Shown here: positions 26,719-35,781 of the stretch, piece by piece
How the letters are laid out: every line of letters begins with the position of its first letter
How positions within the stretch are numbered: position 1 is the first letter of the stretch
From: Bryobacter sp.
Lineage (GTDB): Bacteria > Acidobacteriota > Terriglobia > Bryobacterales > Bryobacteraceae
DNA: 64,000 bases
Direction of reading: 5' to 3'
Assembly: GCA_022843625.1 (NCBI GenBank)
Contig: JALHNH010000025.1
Location: 33,468-97,467, forward strand
Made by a program: the position numbers and the translations under genes
Notes under the pieces: generated by a model
What the model saw: only the letters and a program-made list of their open reading frames with translations
What the model was told of the DNA's origin: nothing
Databases searched by the model: none

Positions 26719-27239
26719 GCCGTCACCGCTCCGGTTACGTCGACTGCCGTGTTTCCCTCTTCGATGCTCGTGATCTTTCCATCGATATCCACCACAAAGG
26801 TGGCCCGGTTGGAGATCCCACGATCCTTCATCAACGTGCCGTAGGCTTCTGCCGTCTTGCGCGTTGCAAAGTCACTCCCAAGAGCAAATTCTGGCTTGAT
26901 CACATTGTCAGCCCAATACTTCAAACTGGGTACGTTGTCAGTGGACAAGCCAATGACTTCAAATCCCATGTCTTTAAACTTTTGGATACCAGCCTGGTAC
27001 CCGGTCATTTCCTTTGTTCAACCACCGGTGAACGCAGCGGGGAAAAATGCAACCACCACTCCGTTCTTGCCCTTGTAGTCAGAAAGTTTGAATGGCTTGC
27101 CCGCTGTTGTAGGCACGCTAAAATCCGGGGCCATATCGCCAACCTTCAGATGCGTCTTGGGCGGGGCCGTAGCCTGCCCCTGCATCATCATGGCTGAAGA
27201 TAAGGTCGCGGTCGTGAGGAAAAACGATCGACGTTCCAT
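26691..27239 (-). CDS. peroxiredoxin with in-frame UGA at the peroxidatic cysteine position: candidate selenoprotein
   Basis: Two frames in one register, residues 1-73 and 75-182, are separated by a single TGA at 27018-27020. Joined, they make a 182-residue AhpC/TSA-type peroxiredoxin. The UGA falls at the peroxidatic Cys of the PxxxTxxC motif: P67-A-A-F-T71-G-G-U74. The active-site Arg is R145 (SNRATFVVD) and C175 may be the resolving cysteine. A leader MERRSFFLTTATLSSAMM suggests Tat-type export. An 8-bp hairpin with a GGC loop follows the UGA, as expected for a bacterial SECIS. Selenocysteine-containing peroxiredoxins are known in other bacteria. It reduces peroxides with thiol/selenol chemistry. 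A Cys-to-stop pseudogene or sequencing error is the alternative; no sel genes are visible here. The next gene overlaps by 28 nt. Confidence 0.85.
26984..27002 (-). promoter_or_regulatory. candidate bacterial SECIS hairpin for UGA recoding in the peroxiredoxin mRNA
   Basis: In the mRNA the arms GGGUACCA (27002-26995) and UGGUAUCC (26991-26984) pair over 8 bp, including one G-U, and the loop is GGC (26994-26992). The stem starts 15 nt and the loop 23 nt after the UGA, within the spacing reported for bacterial SECIS elements (about 16-37 nt to the loop). G at the first loop positions is the key expected feature. The core CCAGGCUGG resembles the GCAGGUCUGC core of E. coli fdhF. Confidence 0.75.
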
Positions 27240-27248
27240 AATGAGATT

Positions 27249-27758
27249 ATGTCAGACCCGCGCTACCCAGTTGGGACATTTTCCTTCACGCCATTCACCC
27301 AGGAATCCGAACGTCAGGCCTCAATCGCCGAGATCCGCGATCTGCCTCGCAACGTCCGCGCTGCACTGGCATCCTTAGGCGAGAGCAAGATCGACACCCC
27401 TTATCGCGAAGGCGGCTGGACCGTTCGCCAGCTGATCCACCACATCGCCGATTCCCACATGAACGCGTTCATCCGTTTTCGGCTTGGGCTCACAGAAGAC
27501 AAACCCACCATCAAGCCCTACGATGAGAACGCCTGGTCGCAACTTCCTGACTCCGCACTCCCCATCGAACACTCGCTCGCAATCATCGAAAACGTCCACC
27601 ATCGCATGACTGTCATGCTTGAGCTCACCCCGGCCGACCAATTCGCCCGTGAGATCGTCCATCCGGACAACGGCGTCATGACCCTCGACAAACTGCTACA
27701 GCTCTACGCCTGGCACGGCCGTCACCACACCGCTCACATCACAAATACGCCGCGCTGA
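27249..27758 (+). CDS. YfiT/DinB-like putative metal-dependent hydrolase (bacillithiol S-transferase-type fold)
   Basis: A 169-residue four-helix protein of the DinB superfamily. RYPVGTFSF, GGWTVRQLIHHIADSHMNAFIR and YAWHGRHHTAHI are typical for the YfiT branch and contain the three metal-binding histidines (one in the LIHHIADSH region, two in WHGRHHTAH). YfiT of Bacillus binds nickel and has a transferase/hydrolase-type fold; the reaction here is unknown. The gene is divergent from the peroxiredoxin gene, with 9 nt between starts, and overlaps the 3' end of the long convergent gene by 25 bp. Confidence 0.85.
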   Translation: MSDPRYPVGTFSFTPFTQESERQASIAEIRDLPRNVRAALASLGESKIDTPYREGGWTVRQLIHHIADSHMNAFIRFRLGLTEDKPTIKPYDENAWSQLPDSALPIEHSLAIIENVHHRMTVMLELTPADQFAREIVHPDNGVMTLDKLLQLYAWHGRHHTAHITNTPR

Positions 27759-30610
27759 GATGCGCGGCCGCCTTGGCGCACCACAATCGATCCCCGTCGC
27801 GCTGGGAAGGTGACGAATTCCAACTGGAATACTCCGGCCCCTACTGGCCTGATTGGAACTACTCCGAGCTCCAAGCCCCCTACCTCAACCCAAACCGGCA
27901 GAGCCGGGTCCACCCCGGTAACAAAAACCTGGCCATCGCGAACCGAAACAATACCGGGCGCACTCCGCTCTACAAGCAACGGAATCCCGCTGGCCAAGTC
28001 CGCTATACCCAACTTCACGTCATCCGGCACCTGAATCACGGCATAACCCGGATTGAAGTACAGAGTGGTAGCGGCAAGTCCTCCAACGCGGATCGGTCTC
28101 GTCAACCCCGATCCCAAAACCAACGCCTGCGACCCCGGGCTCACCACCGTTTCGAGCGTTCCCGCATTCAACCCAGTCCAAATCACCGGCGAGTCCGTCG
28201 CCCTTCCTGGCTGAACATAATCCACCGCGATACCACCCACCCGAAGACCAACAATCCTCTCAGCCCCCAAATTCTGCGGCACCTGCAACCAAAGTACCCC
28301 CGGCCCAAAACCCAAATGCCCCACCACCACTTCTCCCAATCCTCTGGCTACCGTCGCCTCCCAGGGGCAAAGTGCAGGGCTGCCCACCCGCACGGGGAAA
28401 AGCCCTCCGGCCGCACTCAGATTTTCGCCGAGTGCAACCTGGTAGCCACATCCGGCTGCAAGCGTACCCGTCCCCCGATATTCAATCGCCTGCGGGAAAA
28501 CCCCGTCCACCCCGATCGCGTAATCGAGCGTCATGGAGTCAAAAACTCCCGCTCGCTGCGTGATACGCCCTCTCACCTGAGCGGTAGTCACACGCAATCC
28601 CGCCACCCCAATACCACTTCCTATGAAGCTGCAGTCTACGGACAGCGCACCACCCATCGAGAAAAACTGCCCCTCTGGCGCACCGCTGCTTCTGATTTCA
28701 AAGCGGTCTGCCCCTAGCCGGCGAAAAACAAGCGTAATCCCGTTACCCCACCACGCACCTCCAAACGGTTCAAAGAGCGATTGGTCCCCACCCACTACAT
28801 TAAATGTACTTCGATAAGTTGCTGCATCTGGGCAACTTGCAGGCGCAACTCCGGAGATCGTCGCACCCGCTTCAGCCACCTGAACCGGAATATCCCCCAC
28901 CACTTTTCCATCATGGCTGCGAACCTTCAACCGCGTTCGTCCAGACTTCAAACCTCTGACCTGGATCGGAATATTCCTCTCGCCACGATTATAAGTATAT
29001 ATTTTAGAATTGATTGCAGCTATAGTCTCATCTTGCACTTCAAGAAAGCTATGCCCGCCTACCTCATCCTCAGCCACTGGAATACTTCGCTGCATTTGCC
29101 CCAGGCACTGTGCCTGTCCAGCCACAATTAGACAGGTGCGAATACTGGACTCACCAAGCCCGACACGAACAGTGGCAATCCCCTGATATCCGCCGCCCAC
29201 CACAACCAGATCGGCCTTTCCGAAGGCTAAACCCTGCACCAGCAATCCTTTACCAGTCACAATTGCAATTGCTACCTTTGAATCACTCACACTGACTGAA
29301 GCCTCTCCAAACCGGGGATCCAGACCCAACCAGCGCACCCCACCCACATTGGAAAACTCAACATCCTCAAGAGCCACCCGCTGAATCCCGGAAGCAATCA
29401 GCCGCTGAAATTGAGGACGAGCGCTTCCCACCGCCAGCTCCCCTCGTTGAGTTTCAGCTACAGCCTGCTCAAAGCTCCCATTCAGCCTTTCGAGCGCAGG
29501 CAATAACCCGCGGGCCACATAGCCCCCGCGCAATGGCTGCATGTACCCAATCCGCAAATCATCCGTTGAACTGACGACAATCCCTGATAAACCCGTTCCA
29601 TTCCAGAATTTTGCAGCTAAACCACTCTGATTTGTTTCTACTACAACAGTTACCTCACCTAGATTCTTCAATCTCTGACCCAGATCCTCCCAGGACCACC
29701 AATGGTCCAACCACACGCCCGTTGCATCCCCCATTCCACTCACCAAGACGAGACTCCGCCTGCACCCCACGGCCAAAGCAGGGTCAGAATAAACACGCGC
29801 AATCCCGGTCTTGCGCAAGAAAGCCATAAATGCAGAGCTGCTCACAGAGTTGGTCGACAGCAAAACCCCGCAACTCTCCCCGGGCACAGGAGCAAGTTCG
29901 ACCACAGGAATCAGCCCCCCGGCAAGACTGGTGCTGCGGCCAACGCTCTGCCAGTTTCCACCCGGAGTCTGCACCAGCGGCCACCACATTTCACCCGAAA
30001 TCCGAGCCTGGCCTAAGTCGTTCCCCGGTACAAGGTAGAAGCGAGTGGGCTTGGCCCAACTCTTCGCTGGCCCATCGTCCACCCACAGCAACCAACTCCC
30101 TACCTCAGCCCTCCAAAGGCCGCCCACTTCTTTATCTTTGCCCCAGCGGGCCGGACGCACTAGACTCCCTGCCGGCAACCAGTATGGCCCTACAAGCTGC
30201 AAGTTGCCGCCATCAGCCGCATTCCGTAACAGCACCCGGCGCACCTCAGCCTTGATTGCACTCGCAGTCCCGGATGGCGTCGGCGTCCCCACCGAAAAAG
30301 CAAAACTCACCACGGCCCCATCCCCCAATTCAGCCACAGCATCCACGTTGAAGTATCCAGCGGCGTCCGGGCTCGTGTACATGGTGGACGCCTTTCCGCT
30401 AGCGTCCGTCCGAACGGTCACACTGGCCTGCCCGGCTGGAGGCACAAAACGAACATTCACCCCTGCAACATTCCCACCCAGGCTAGCCCCCGAGAGCACC
30501 ACCTTCAACTCAACACTCGTTCGAGGTGGCACAACAAAAGCGCTTTCCCCCTCAATGAGAAGCACCTGTCCAGCCAGGTTTGCGGCAACAAACAGAAGTA
30601 GAAGGCGCAT
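27734..30610 (-). CDS. large secreted protein with Big-1-like N-terminus and TIGR03437-like C-terminal domain
   Basis: A 958-residue protein with a signal peptide (about residues 1-15). The first 100 residues look like a bacterial Ig-like domain of the Big-1 type (SVELKVVLSGASLGGNVAGV, TDASGKASTMYTSPDAAGYF). The central part has no match I can name. The last 240 residues, with repeats such as RVGGIAVDYVQPG, TRPIRVGGLAATTLYF and WVEVGGLELGVVPIRPVG, resemble the Solibacter uncharacterised C-terminal domain (TIGR03437), which is why I place the organism near that group. It is probably surface or extracellular. Its start overlaps the stop of an M16 peptidase gene (TGATG), and its end overlaps the YfiT-like gene by 25 bp. 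Function unknown. Confidence 0.8.
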   Translation of the reverse strand: MRLLLLFVAANLAGQVLLIEGESAFVVPPRTSVELKVVLSGASLGGNVAGVNVRFVPPAGQASVTVRTDASGKASTMYTSPDAAGYFNVDAVAELGDGAVVSFAFSVGTPTPSGTASAIKAEVRRVLLRNAADGGNLQLVGPYWLPAGSLVRPARWGKDKEVGGLWRAEVGSWLLWVDDGPAKSWAKPTRFYLVPGNDLGQARISGEMWWPLVQTPGGNWQSVGRSTSLAGGLIPVVELAPVPGESCGVLLSTNSVSSSAFMAFLRKTGIARVYSDPALAVGCRRSLVLVSGMGDATGVWLDHWWSWEDLGQRLKNLGEVTVVVETNQSGLAAKFWNGTGLSGIVVSSTDDLRIGYMQPLRGGYVARGLLPALERLNGSFEQAVAETQRGELAVGSARPQFQRLIASGIQRVALEDVEFSNVGGVRWLGLDPRFGEASVSVSDSKVAIAIVTGKGLLVQGLAFGKADLVVVGGGYQGIATVRVGLGESSIRTCLIVAGQAQCLGQMQRSIPVAEDEVGGHSFLEVQDETIAAINSKIYTYNRGERNIPIQVRGLKSGRTRLKVRSHDGKVVGDIPVQVAEAGATISGVAPASCPDAATYRSTFNVVGGDQSLFEPFGGAWWGNGITLVFRRLGADRFEIRSSGAPEGQFFSMGGALSVDCSFIGSGIGVAGLRVTTAQVRGRITQRAGVFDSMTLDYAIGVDGVFPQAIEYRGTGTLAAGCGYQVALGENLSAAGGLFPVRVGSPALCPWEATVARGLGEVVVGHLGFGPGVLWLQVPQNLGAERIVGLRVGGIAVDYVQPGRATDSPVIWTGLNAGTLETVVSPGSQALVLGSGLTRPIRVGGLAATTLYFNPGYAVIQVPDDVKLGIADLASGIPLLVERSAPGIVSVRDGQVFVTGVDPALPVWVEVGGLELGVVPIRPVGAGVFQLEFVTFPARRGSIVVRQGGRASQRGVFVM

Positions 30611-31983
30611 CAGAACCCCGGTTCGCTAATTTTCACTACCCTGACGTCCTTGGCATACTTCTCGGCCGTCTTACGTATCTTGGCCGCATCCCCGATCAGC
30701 ACAAACACCAGTCCGCTGGTTTTGTAATACTTCCTGGCGGTTTGATTCACCTGTTCCAGCGTTGCAGCGTCAATACGCGAGATCAGATCATCCACTTCGC
30801 CACGATTGAGCCCAAAGATCTCAAAATCGGTCAACATCCCGGAGAGCTGATTGATTGTCTCCAGCGCTTTCGTCGGGTACTCTCCCTTGACATAAGCCTT
30901 CGCACTGGCCAACTGCTCTGCATCGATTCCCTGACTTTGCAGCTTCTCCAGTTGTTTGAGCGCTAGATCGATCGCCGCTTCAGTCGATTCCGTCTTGGTG
31001 AAGGTGACAATCGAAATTGTCCCGGGCAGCCGGTCCACCTGCAAAATGCTGTTGGCCCCGTAAGTAAGCCCGCTATCGACACGCAGTGCATCGTTGAGCA
31101 TAGAAGTAAAGCGCCCGCCAAAGAGCGTATTTACAAGTTCCAGCTTCGTTCGATCGGGATTCACGCGGTCGATCCCTGGTTGTCCGATGGCAAAGTAGGT
31201 CTGCGTGGCTCCTGGGGAATCCACCAAAAGCAAACGGGGCGCTCCACTCTTGGGCGCAGCGGCATTTCTGGCGACAAAGGCGGACCCGGCAGGCAGCTTG
31301 CCAAATACCTCCTTCAATTGCACTTCCATCGTTTTCGCTTCGACATCCCCAGCCACAACCACTACCAGATTCTTTCCTACAAAGCTTCGCTTCCAGTGCT
31401 CGGCCACAGTGGCACGAGTCAGCTTCGGCAGGCTCAGTTCGTCCCCATTCATGGCCCTCCCATAGGGGTGATCTTTGCCGAAATAGAAGGCAGGAAAATA
31501 CTCGCGCAACGCCACCTGCGGTTGGTCTTTTGCCACCTTCACCGCATCCACTTTCTCCGCGATCAACTGCTTCAATTCGCCTTCATCAAATTTCGGTTGC
31601 AGCAGCATCTCCTCAAGCAAAGCAATCACCTGAGCGGAGTCTTTACTCAGAAATTCCAGATCGATGGAAGCGGTTTGCTTCGACATCACGGCCTGTACGC
31701 GCACGCCCAATTGATCGAGGTCTTCAGCCAGCTTCTCGCGGCTTCGTTTCTCGGTCCCGCGCGTGAGCATCTCCAGCGCAATCGACCCAACGCCATTCAT
31801 GCCCGCCGGGTCAGCCTCGGCACCTCCACGCACAGAAACCCTAACGCTCACCAGCGGCAGGTCCTTCTTGGGCATCACAAAGAGCGCTGCGCCGTTGTCC
31901 AGACCAACGCGCTGAAAGGCAGGCATTCGAATCTGCCCCGCCAGTGACATTGCGATCAACAGACTCAAAACAATGGCACGCAT
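30610..31983 (-). CDS. M16 family peptidase-like protein lacking the zinc motif
   Basis: A 457-residue pitrilysin/insulinase-fold protein with a signal peptide (MRAIVLSLLIAMSLAGQ). The ATG at 31983 follows the partner's stop by one base and was preferred to a GTG 15 nt upstream. In the place of HxxEH the sequence reads GMNGVGSIALEML, so the metal site is lost, while the glycine-rich loop region and the second M16 domain are kept. This matches the non-catalytic subunit of heterodimeric M16 peptidases, which helps bind substrate. Its partner with intact HxxEH lies immediately upstream. The next gene begins at its stop codon. Confidence 0.88.
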   Translation of the reverse strand: MRAIVLSLLIAMSLAGQIRMPAFQRVGLDNGAALFVMPKKDLPLVSVRVSVRGGAEADPAGMNGVGSIALEMLTRGTEKRSREKLAEDLDQLGVRVQAVMSKQTASIDLEFLSKDSAQVIALLEEMLLQPKFDEGELKQLIAEKVDAVKVAKDQPQVALREYFPAFYFGKDHPYGRAMNGDELSLPKLTRATVAEHWKRSFVGKNLVVVVAGDVEAKTMEVQLKEVFGKLPAGSAFVARNAAAPKSGAPRLLLVDSPGATQTYFAIGQPGIDRVNPDRTKLELVNTLFGGRFTSMLNDALRVDSGLTYGANSILQVDRLPGTISIVTFTKTESTEAAIDLALKQLEKLQSQGIDAEQLASAKAYVKGEYPTKALETINQLSGMLTDFEIFGLNRGEVDDLISRIDAATLEQVNQTARKYYKTSGLVFVLIGDAAKIRKTAEKYAKDVRVVKISEPGF

Positions 31984-31984
31984 C

Positions 31985-33298
31985 CTATTTACCCTCACCC
32001 TTTACCGGCACCAGTGTCGCCACCGTCCGGTTCTGTTCTCTGAAATACTTGGCCGCCACACGCTGTACATCCGCGGCCGTTACGGCAGCGATGCGCTGGT
32101 CAAACCCGAAAAGCTTGTCGTACCCGCCAAAGTAAATCTCGTATTGACCCAGTAGATTTGCCTTGCCGGCAATCGTTTTCAGTTGTTGATAGAAGGCGGC
32201 AAGGATCAGATTGCGAGCCTTGTCGAGTTCCCTCGCCGGCACCGGCGTTGTCTTCAACTTCTCAAGCTCCTCATACAGCACGGCCTCGGCCTTCTCCGGG
32301 GCGATCCCGCTACGAGGCTGAATCAGAAACAGAAAAAGTGCAGGGTCCAGCTTCATCGGATTCTCCGCCTGTACCTGCAAAGCCAACTGTTCTTTGTCCA
32401 CCATGCGTGTGGTCAGGCGCGCGCTCTTGCCAGCCGTCAGCAGCGCATCGATCACCGTAAGCACCGGGTAATCCGGGTCACGCGAATCGCCCACGTGATA
32501 GCCGGTCATCAACAACGGCAACTGCGAAGCTTTTTCGATCTTCACCCGCCGCTCGCCCTTCTGCTCCGGCTCTTTGGTTCTCACCGGTGGCGGCGGTGCC
32601 TGCGCGGGAATCGGCTCCAGATACTTCTTCGCCATCCCCATAACCTCTTCAAAGCTCGCCGCACCCACCACCACAAGAGTGCAGTTATTCGGTGCGTAGC
32701 CCATCTTGAAGTGAGCCCGCAGGTCATCGAGAGTCCAGCTCTCGATATCGCTAGGCCAGCCAATCACACTCCATTGATAGGGATGCGCGGTAAAGGCTGC
32801 CGCACCCAACTGCTCGTTGAGCGTGCCCAGATTGTTGCCGTCTACACTCAGGCGTCGCTCGCTATAAACAACGCCCCGTTCGCTCTCCACCATCTTTGGA
32901 TCAATGGCCAGATCTCGAATCCGGTCTGCTTCAAGATCAAACGTAACCTCCAGAGCGGAGCTCGGAATAAAGTTGGTATAGACCGTCAGGTCCTCGCTCG
33001 TATAGGCGTTGTTACGTCCCCCATTTTTCTCCATGACAGTGTCAAACATCTTCGGGCCATACTTCTTGGCCCCGTTAAACATCATGTGTTCGAAGAAATG
33101 AGCCAGCCCCGTCTTGCCCGGCACCTCGTTGCGGCTGCCAATCTTGTAGAACAAATACATCGCAACATTGGGAATGTCGCGGTCTTCTCCAACAATCACT
33201 TTCATCCCGTTCGTCAGTTGGCCTGTCTTGACGGGCAACGGCTCAATTGCCGGAAGATTCATCGCAAGCGCAATCAGGAAAGCAAATTTGCGTATCAC
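31985..33298 (-). CDS. M16 family zinc peptidase (catalytic subunit)
   Basis: A 437-residue periplasmic zinc peptidase. After the leader MIRKFAFLIALAMNLPA the inverted zinc motif HFFEH (H67, E70, H71) appears in GLAHFFEHMMFNG, and E147 (YSERR) is the third ligand at the usual distance. The GTG at 33298 gives a normal signal peptide; a GTG 27 nt upstream is also open. It degrades peptides of limited size, probably together with the metal-free partner encoded directly downstream. The pair heads a three-gene operon with the large secreted protein. Confidence 0.9.
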   Translation of the reverse strand: MIRKFAFLIALAMNLPAIEPLPVKTGQLTNGMKVIVGEDRDIPNVAMYLFYKIGSRNEVPGKTGLAHFFEHMMFNGAKKYGPKMFDTVMEKNGGRNNAYTSEDLTVYTNFIPSSALEVTFDLEADRIRDLAIDPKMVESERGVVYSERRLSVDGNNLGTLNEQLGAAAFTAHPYQWSVIGWPSDIESWTLDDLRAHFKMGYAPNNCTLVVVGAASFEEVMGMAKKYLEPIPAQAPPPPVRTKEPEQKGERRVKIEKASQLPLLMTGYHVGDSRDPDYPVLTVIDALLTAGKSARLTTRMVDKEQLALQVQAENPMKLDPALFLFLIQPRSGIAPEKAEAVLYEELEKLKTTPVPARELDKARNLILAAFYQQLKTIAGKANLLGQYEIYFGGYDKLFGFDQRIAAVTAADVQRVAAKYFREQNRTVATLVPVKGEGK

Positions 33299-33388
33299 GC
33301 CACCATTGTAGGCCCACCACTTCACACGTTTTTTACAAAATACAGATAAGCCATCCGCCTTGTCCCAACTAAACTGTAACTATCCAAA

Positions 33389-34063
33389 GTGACAACGATT
33401 CTTGTTATCGACGACGACGAAAGCCTTAGGGACACAATTGCCGTTCTTCTGGAGCGCGAAGGTTTTCGCACCATCACGCATGCAGACGGCAAGTCAGGCC
33501 TCGATGCCGCACTCTCCGCCAAGCCGGATCTGGTTCTGGTAGATCTGCGCCTGCCAGTTCTCGGAGGGGTCGAAGTTTGTAAACAGATCCGTGCGGCCCG
33601 TATGGATACCCCGATCATCGTGTTGAGCGCTGTGGGCGACGAGATCGACAAAGTATTGCTGCTCGAAATTGGCGCAGACGACTACATCGTCAAGCCCTTT
33701 GGCACCCGCGAACTGATCGCCCGCATCAGAGCCGTGCTACGCAGAGCCACCGCACCACCCAACCAGGTTTTTTCCTTCAGCGATATCCGTCTTGATTTCG
33801 ACCGCCGTGTCGTCACAAAAAACGACGTCGAGGTGAAGTTCACACCTGCCGAATACAATCTGCTCACCTTCTTCGTTCAGAACCCCGATCGTCCCCTGTC
33901 CCGCGAGCTGATACTCAATTCCGTCTGGGGCTATGAATCCTTTCCCAACACGCGAACCGTCGACGCCCACGTAGTGCGTCTCCGCCAAAAGCTGGAGCAG
34001 CAGGCAGACTCCCCTCGTTTTTTCATCACCGTACATGGAGTCGGATACCGTTTCCTTCCCTAG
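33389..34063 (+). CDS. response regulator, OmpR/PhoB family
   Basis: A 224-residue two-component transcription regulator with a GTG start. The receiver domain has acidic residues D8-D10, phosphorylation site D52 (LVLVDLRLP), S80 and K102. The C-terminal winged helix includes LTFFVQNPDRPLSREL and TRTVDAHVVRLRQKLE. It should bind DNA when phosphorylated, probably by the kinase at the end of this operon. It is the first gene of a five-gene rightward run and lies 90 nt from the divergent M16 operon. Confidence 0.95.
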   Translation: MTTILVIDDDESLRDTIAVLLEREGFRTITHADGKSGLDAALSAKPDLVLVDLRLPVLGGVEVCKQIRAARMDTPIIVLSAVGDEIDKVLLLEIGADDYIVKPFGTRELIARIRAVLRRATAPPNQVFSFSDIRLDFDRRVVTKNDVEVKFTPAEYNLLTFFVQNPDRPLSRELILNSVWGYESFPNTRTVDAHVVRLRQKLEQQADSPRFFITVHGVGYRFLP

Positions 34064-34070
34064 GCCCTCC

Positions 34071-34463
34071 ATGCAGAAGCTCATCCTGGTTGTCGACGAC
34101 ACCGCTTATTCCCGAGAGGCGATGGCTCTGGCCCTGATGTCGATTCAGGATGTGGACGTCCGCACGGCAGGATCTATGCTGGAAGCAATGAAAATAGTTG
34201 ACAGCAAAGAAGGCATAGACGCTCTATGCACCGATCTCAACATGCCTTTTGGCGATGGCTTCCAACTGATTGAGCAAGTACGCTCCGACATCCGTTACAG
34301 TCAAATTCCGATTGTCGTAATCAGCGCCAACACAGACGAAGCCACCCCTGCGAGAGTGAAATCCCTTGGAGCCGACGCCTTCTTCTCCAAGCCCTACTCT
34401 CCGCTGGTATTGCGACAAACTTTGGAGCGACTCTTCGATGCGAAGCAAAACCTTAGCGCTTAG
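34071..34463 (+). CDS. single-domain response regulator (CheY-like receiver)
   Basis: A 130-residue stand-alone receiver domain: D9-D10, phosphorylation site D55 (ALCTDLNMP), S85 and K107 (FFSKPYSP). There is no output domain, so it may relay phosphate or act by protein contact. The ATG at 34071 lies 7 nt after the stop of the first regulator; an earlier in-frame ATG lies inside that gene and is unlikely. It overlaps the porin-like gene by 26 nt. Confidence 0.93.
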   Translation: MQKLILVVDDTAYSREAMALALMSIQDVDVRTAGSMLEAMKIVDSKEGIDALCTDLNMPFGDGFQLIEQVRSDIRYSQIPIVVISANTDEATPARVKSLGADAFFSKPYSPLVLRQTLERLFDAKQNLSA

Positions 34464-35781
34464 CTGCCTTCTTGCTCTAGCCCCGCTAGCCGCACAGCAA
34501 AAAACACAACTCGAATTGATTCTCGAACGCCTCGCAAAACTGGAAGCTCAAAACGAATCACTCAAGAAAGAAATCGAAAGCCTTCGGCAGCAACTCAATC
34601 CTGGAAGCGTACCCTTGGCCGAAGTGGTAGAGGTACAAAAGACCCAGATCCGCGAACAGGCACAGGCAAAAGTAGAATCCACCTCAAAACAGCCACTCGC
34701 CATTACCGGGATCCTGCTCATGAACAGCTACTGGAATGGCCGCAACAACGGCGGTGCGATCAACTCCGCTTCAGCCGCACTGGTGGCTTCCCCCCGCTCG
34801 GCCGGCATCACGGCCAGCCAGACGATTATCGGCTTGCGTTTTGAAAGCCCGCAAACCGTTCTCGGTGCCGACGTGACCGGCTACGCCATGGTCGACTTCT
34901 TTGACACCAACGCGCGAACCGGCACGCCCCCACGCCAGCAAAGCCGCCATCTCGCCGACTATCCCCGGCTTCGGGTCGCCAACCTCGAACTTGCCTGGAA
35001 GAACACCAGCCTGTCCTTCGGCCAGGAGAAGCCGCTCATTTCCCATCGTGACCCCACCTCCTTGGCCCAGGTCGGAATTGCCCCAGCCACTGGTGCCGGC
35101 AATCCCTGGCTCTGGCAACCGCAGGTACGCATCGAACAACGCTTCAACCTCAACGAATCCACCCAGCTCAAAGCCCAGGGCTCCATCTATCAGACAGCGG
35201 AGGAATCTGCGGCCCTGCCCGCTGCCTTCGCAGACAGCCTTGCCCCCAGCCGGCCGGGCTGGCAAGGCCGGCTAGCCCTCAATCGCAAGTCAAACGGAGA
35301 AACACGCTGGGAGCTAGCCCCAGTCATTCATGCCAGTTCAACCCTGGTTGCCGCAACCAGCGTCCCTTCCCGGCTCTATGGCCTCGATTGGCTCTGGGCT
35401 CCGACAGACCGCCTCACCTTCACCGGCCTGATCTTCACCGGGAAAAACATTGCCCACATGGGAACCAACCGTCAGGGCTTCACCATCCTCGCGAGTCGCA
35501 TCGTACGCCCCACCAATACCAGAGCAGGCTGGGGACAGTTGTCTTACCAACTCACTCCGCGCCTGGCAACCAACATCTATTCCGGCCAGCACGACGACAG
35601 AAATAGCGACCTCGCCACTGGCGGAGTCGCCAAGAACTTCCTCTATGCCGGCAACCTCATCTACCGCATTGCCACCAATGTCACCATCTCCTTTGAAGCA
35701 AGCCAGGTGCGCACAGACTACCTACGGCTGGGCCGAAGACTGAAGAACCACTATGACCTCGCACTGGCTTATCAGTTTTAG
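34438..35781 (+). CDS. porin-like outer-membrane protein with N-terminal coiled coil (DcaP-like)
   Basis: A 447-residue protein with signal peptide (MRSKTLALSCLLALAPLAAQ). A coiled-coil segment of leucine/glutamate heptads follows (LERLAKLEAQNESLKKEIES), then a long stretch of amphipathic beta strands ending in ALAYQF. A coiled coil followed by a beta-barrel is the architecture of DcaP-type porins, which form trimers. It probably makes an outer-membrane channel; the solute is unknown. The ATG at 34438 lies inside the end of the receiver gene and gives a proper signal peptide; a start at 34366 would add residues before it. It overlaps the cupredoxin gene by 29 nt. Confidence 0.8.
   Translation: MRSKTLALSCLLALAPLAAQQKTQLELILERLAKLEAQNESLKKEIESLRQQLNPGSVPLAEVVEVQKTQIREQAQAKVESTSKQPLAITGILLMNSYWNGRNNGGAINSASAALVASPRSAGITASQTIIGLRFESPQTVLGADVTGYAMVDFFDTNARTGTPPRQQSRHLADYPRLRVANLELAWKNTSLSFGQEKPLISHRDPTSLAQVGIAPATGAGNPWLWQPQVRIEQRFNLNESTQLKAQGSIYQTAEESAALPAAFADSLAPSRPGWQGRLALNRKSNGETRWELAPVIHASSTLVAATSVPSRLYGLDWLWAPTDRLTFTGLIFTGKNIAHMGTNRQGFTILASRIVRPTNTRAGWGQLSYQLTPRLATNIYSGQHDDRNSDLATGGVAKNFLYAGNLIYRIATNVTISFEASQVRTDYLRLGRRLKNHYDLALAYQF

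Noticed and set aside
26691..27239. Reading the peroxiredoxin as an ordinary nonsense-mutated pseudogene
   Set aside because: There is one stop only, precisely at the catalytic cysteine codon, with all other motifs intact and a SECIS-like hairpin; random decay would rarely give this pattern. It stays as the alternative hypothesis.
32183..33349. 388-residue open frame opposite the M16 peptidase gene
   Set aside because: It is antisense to the catalytic M16 gene with its intact zinc motif and has no domain pattern.
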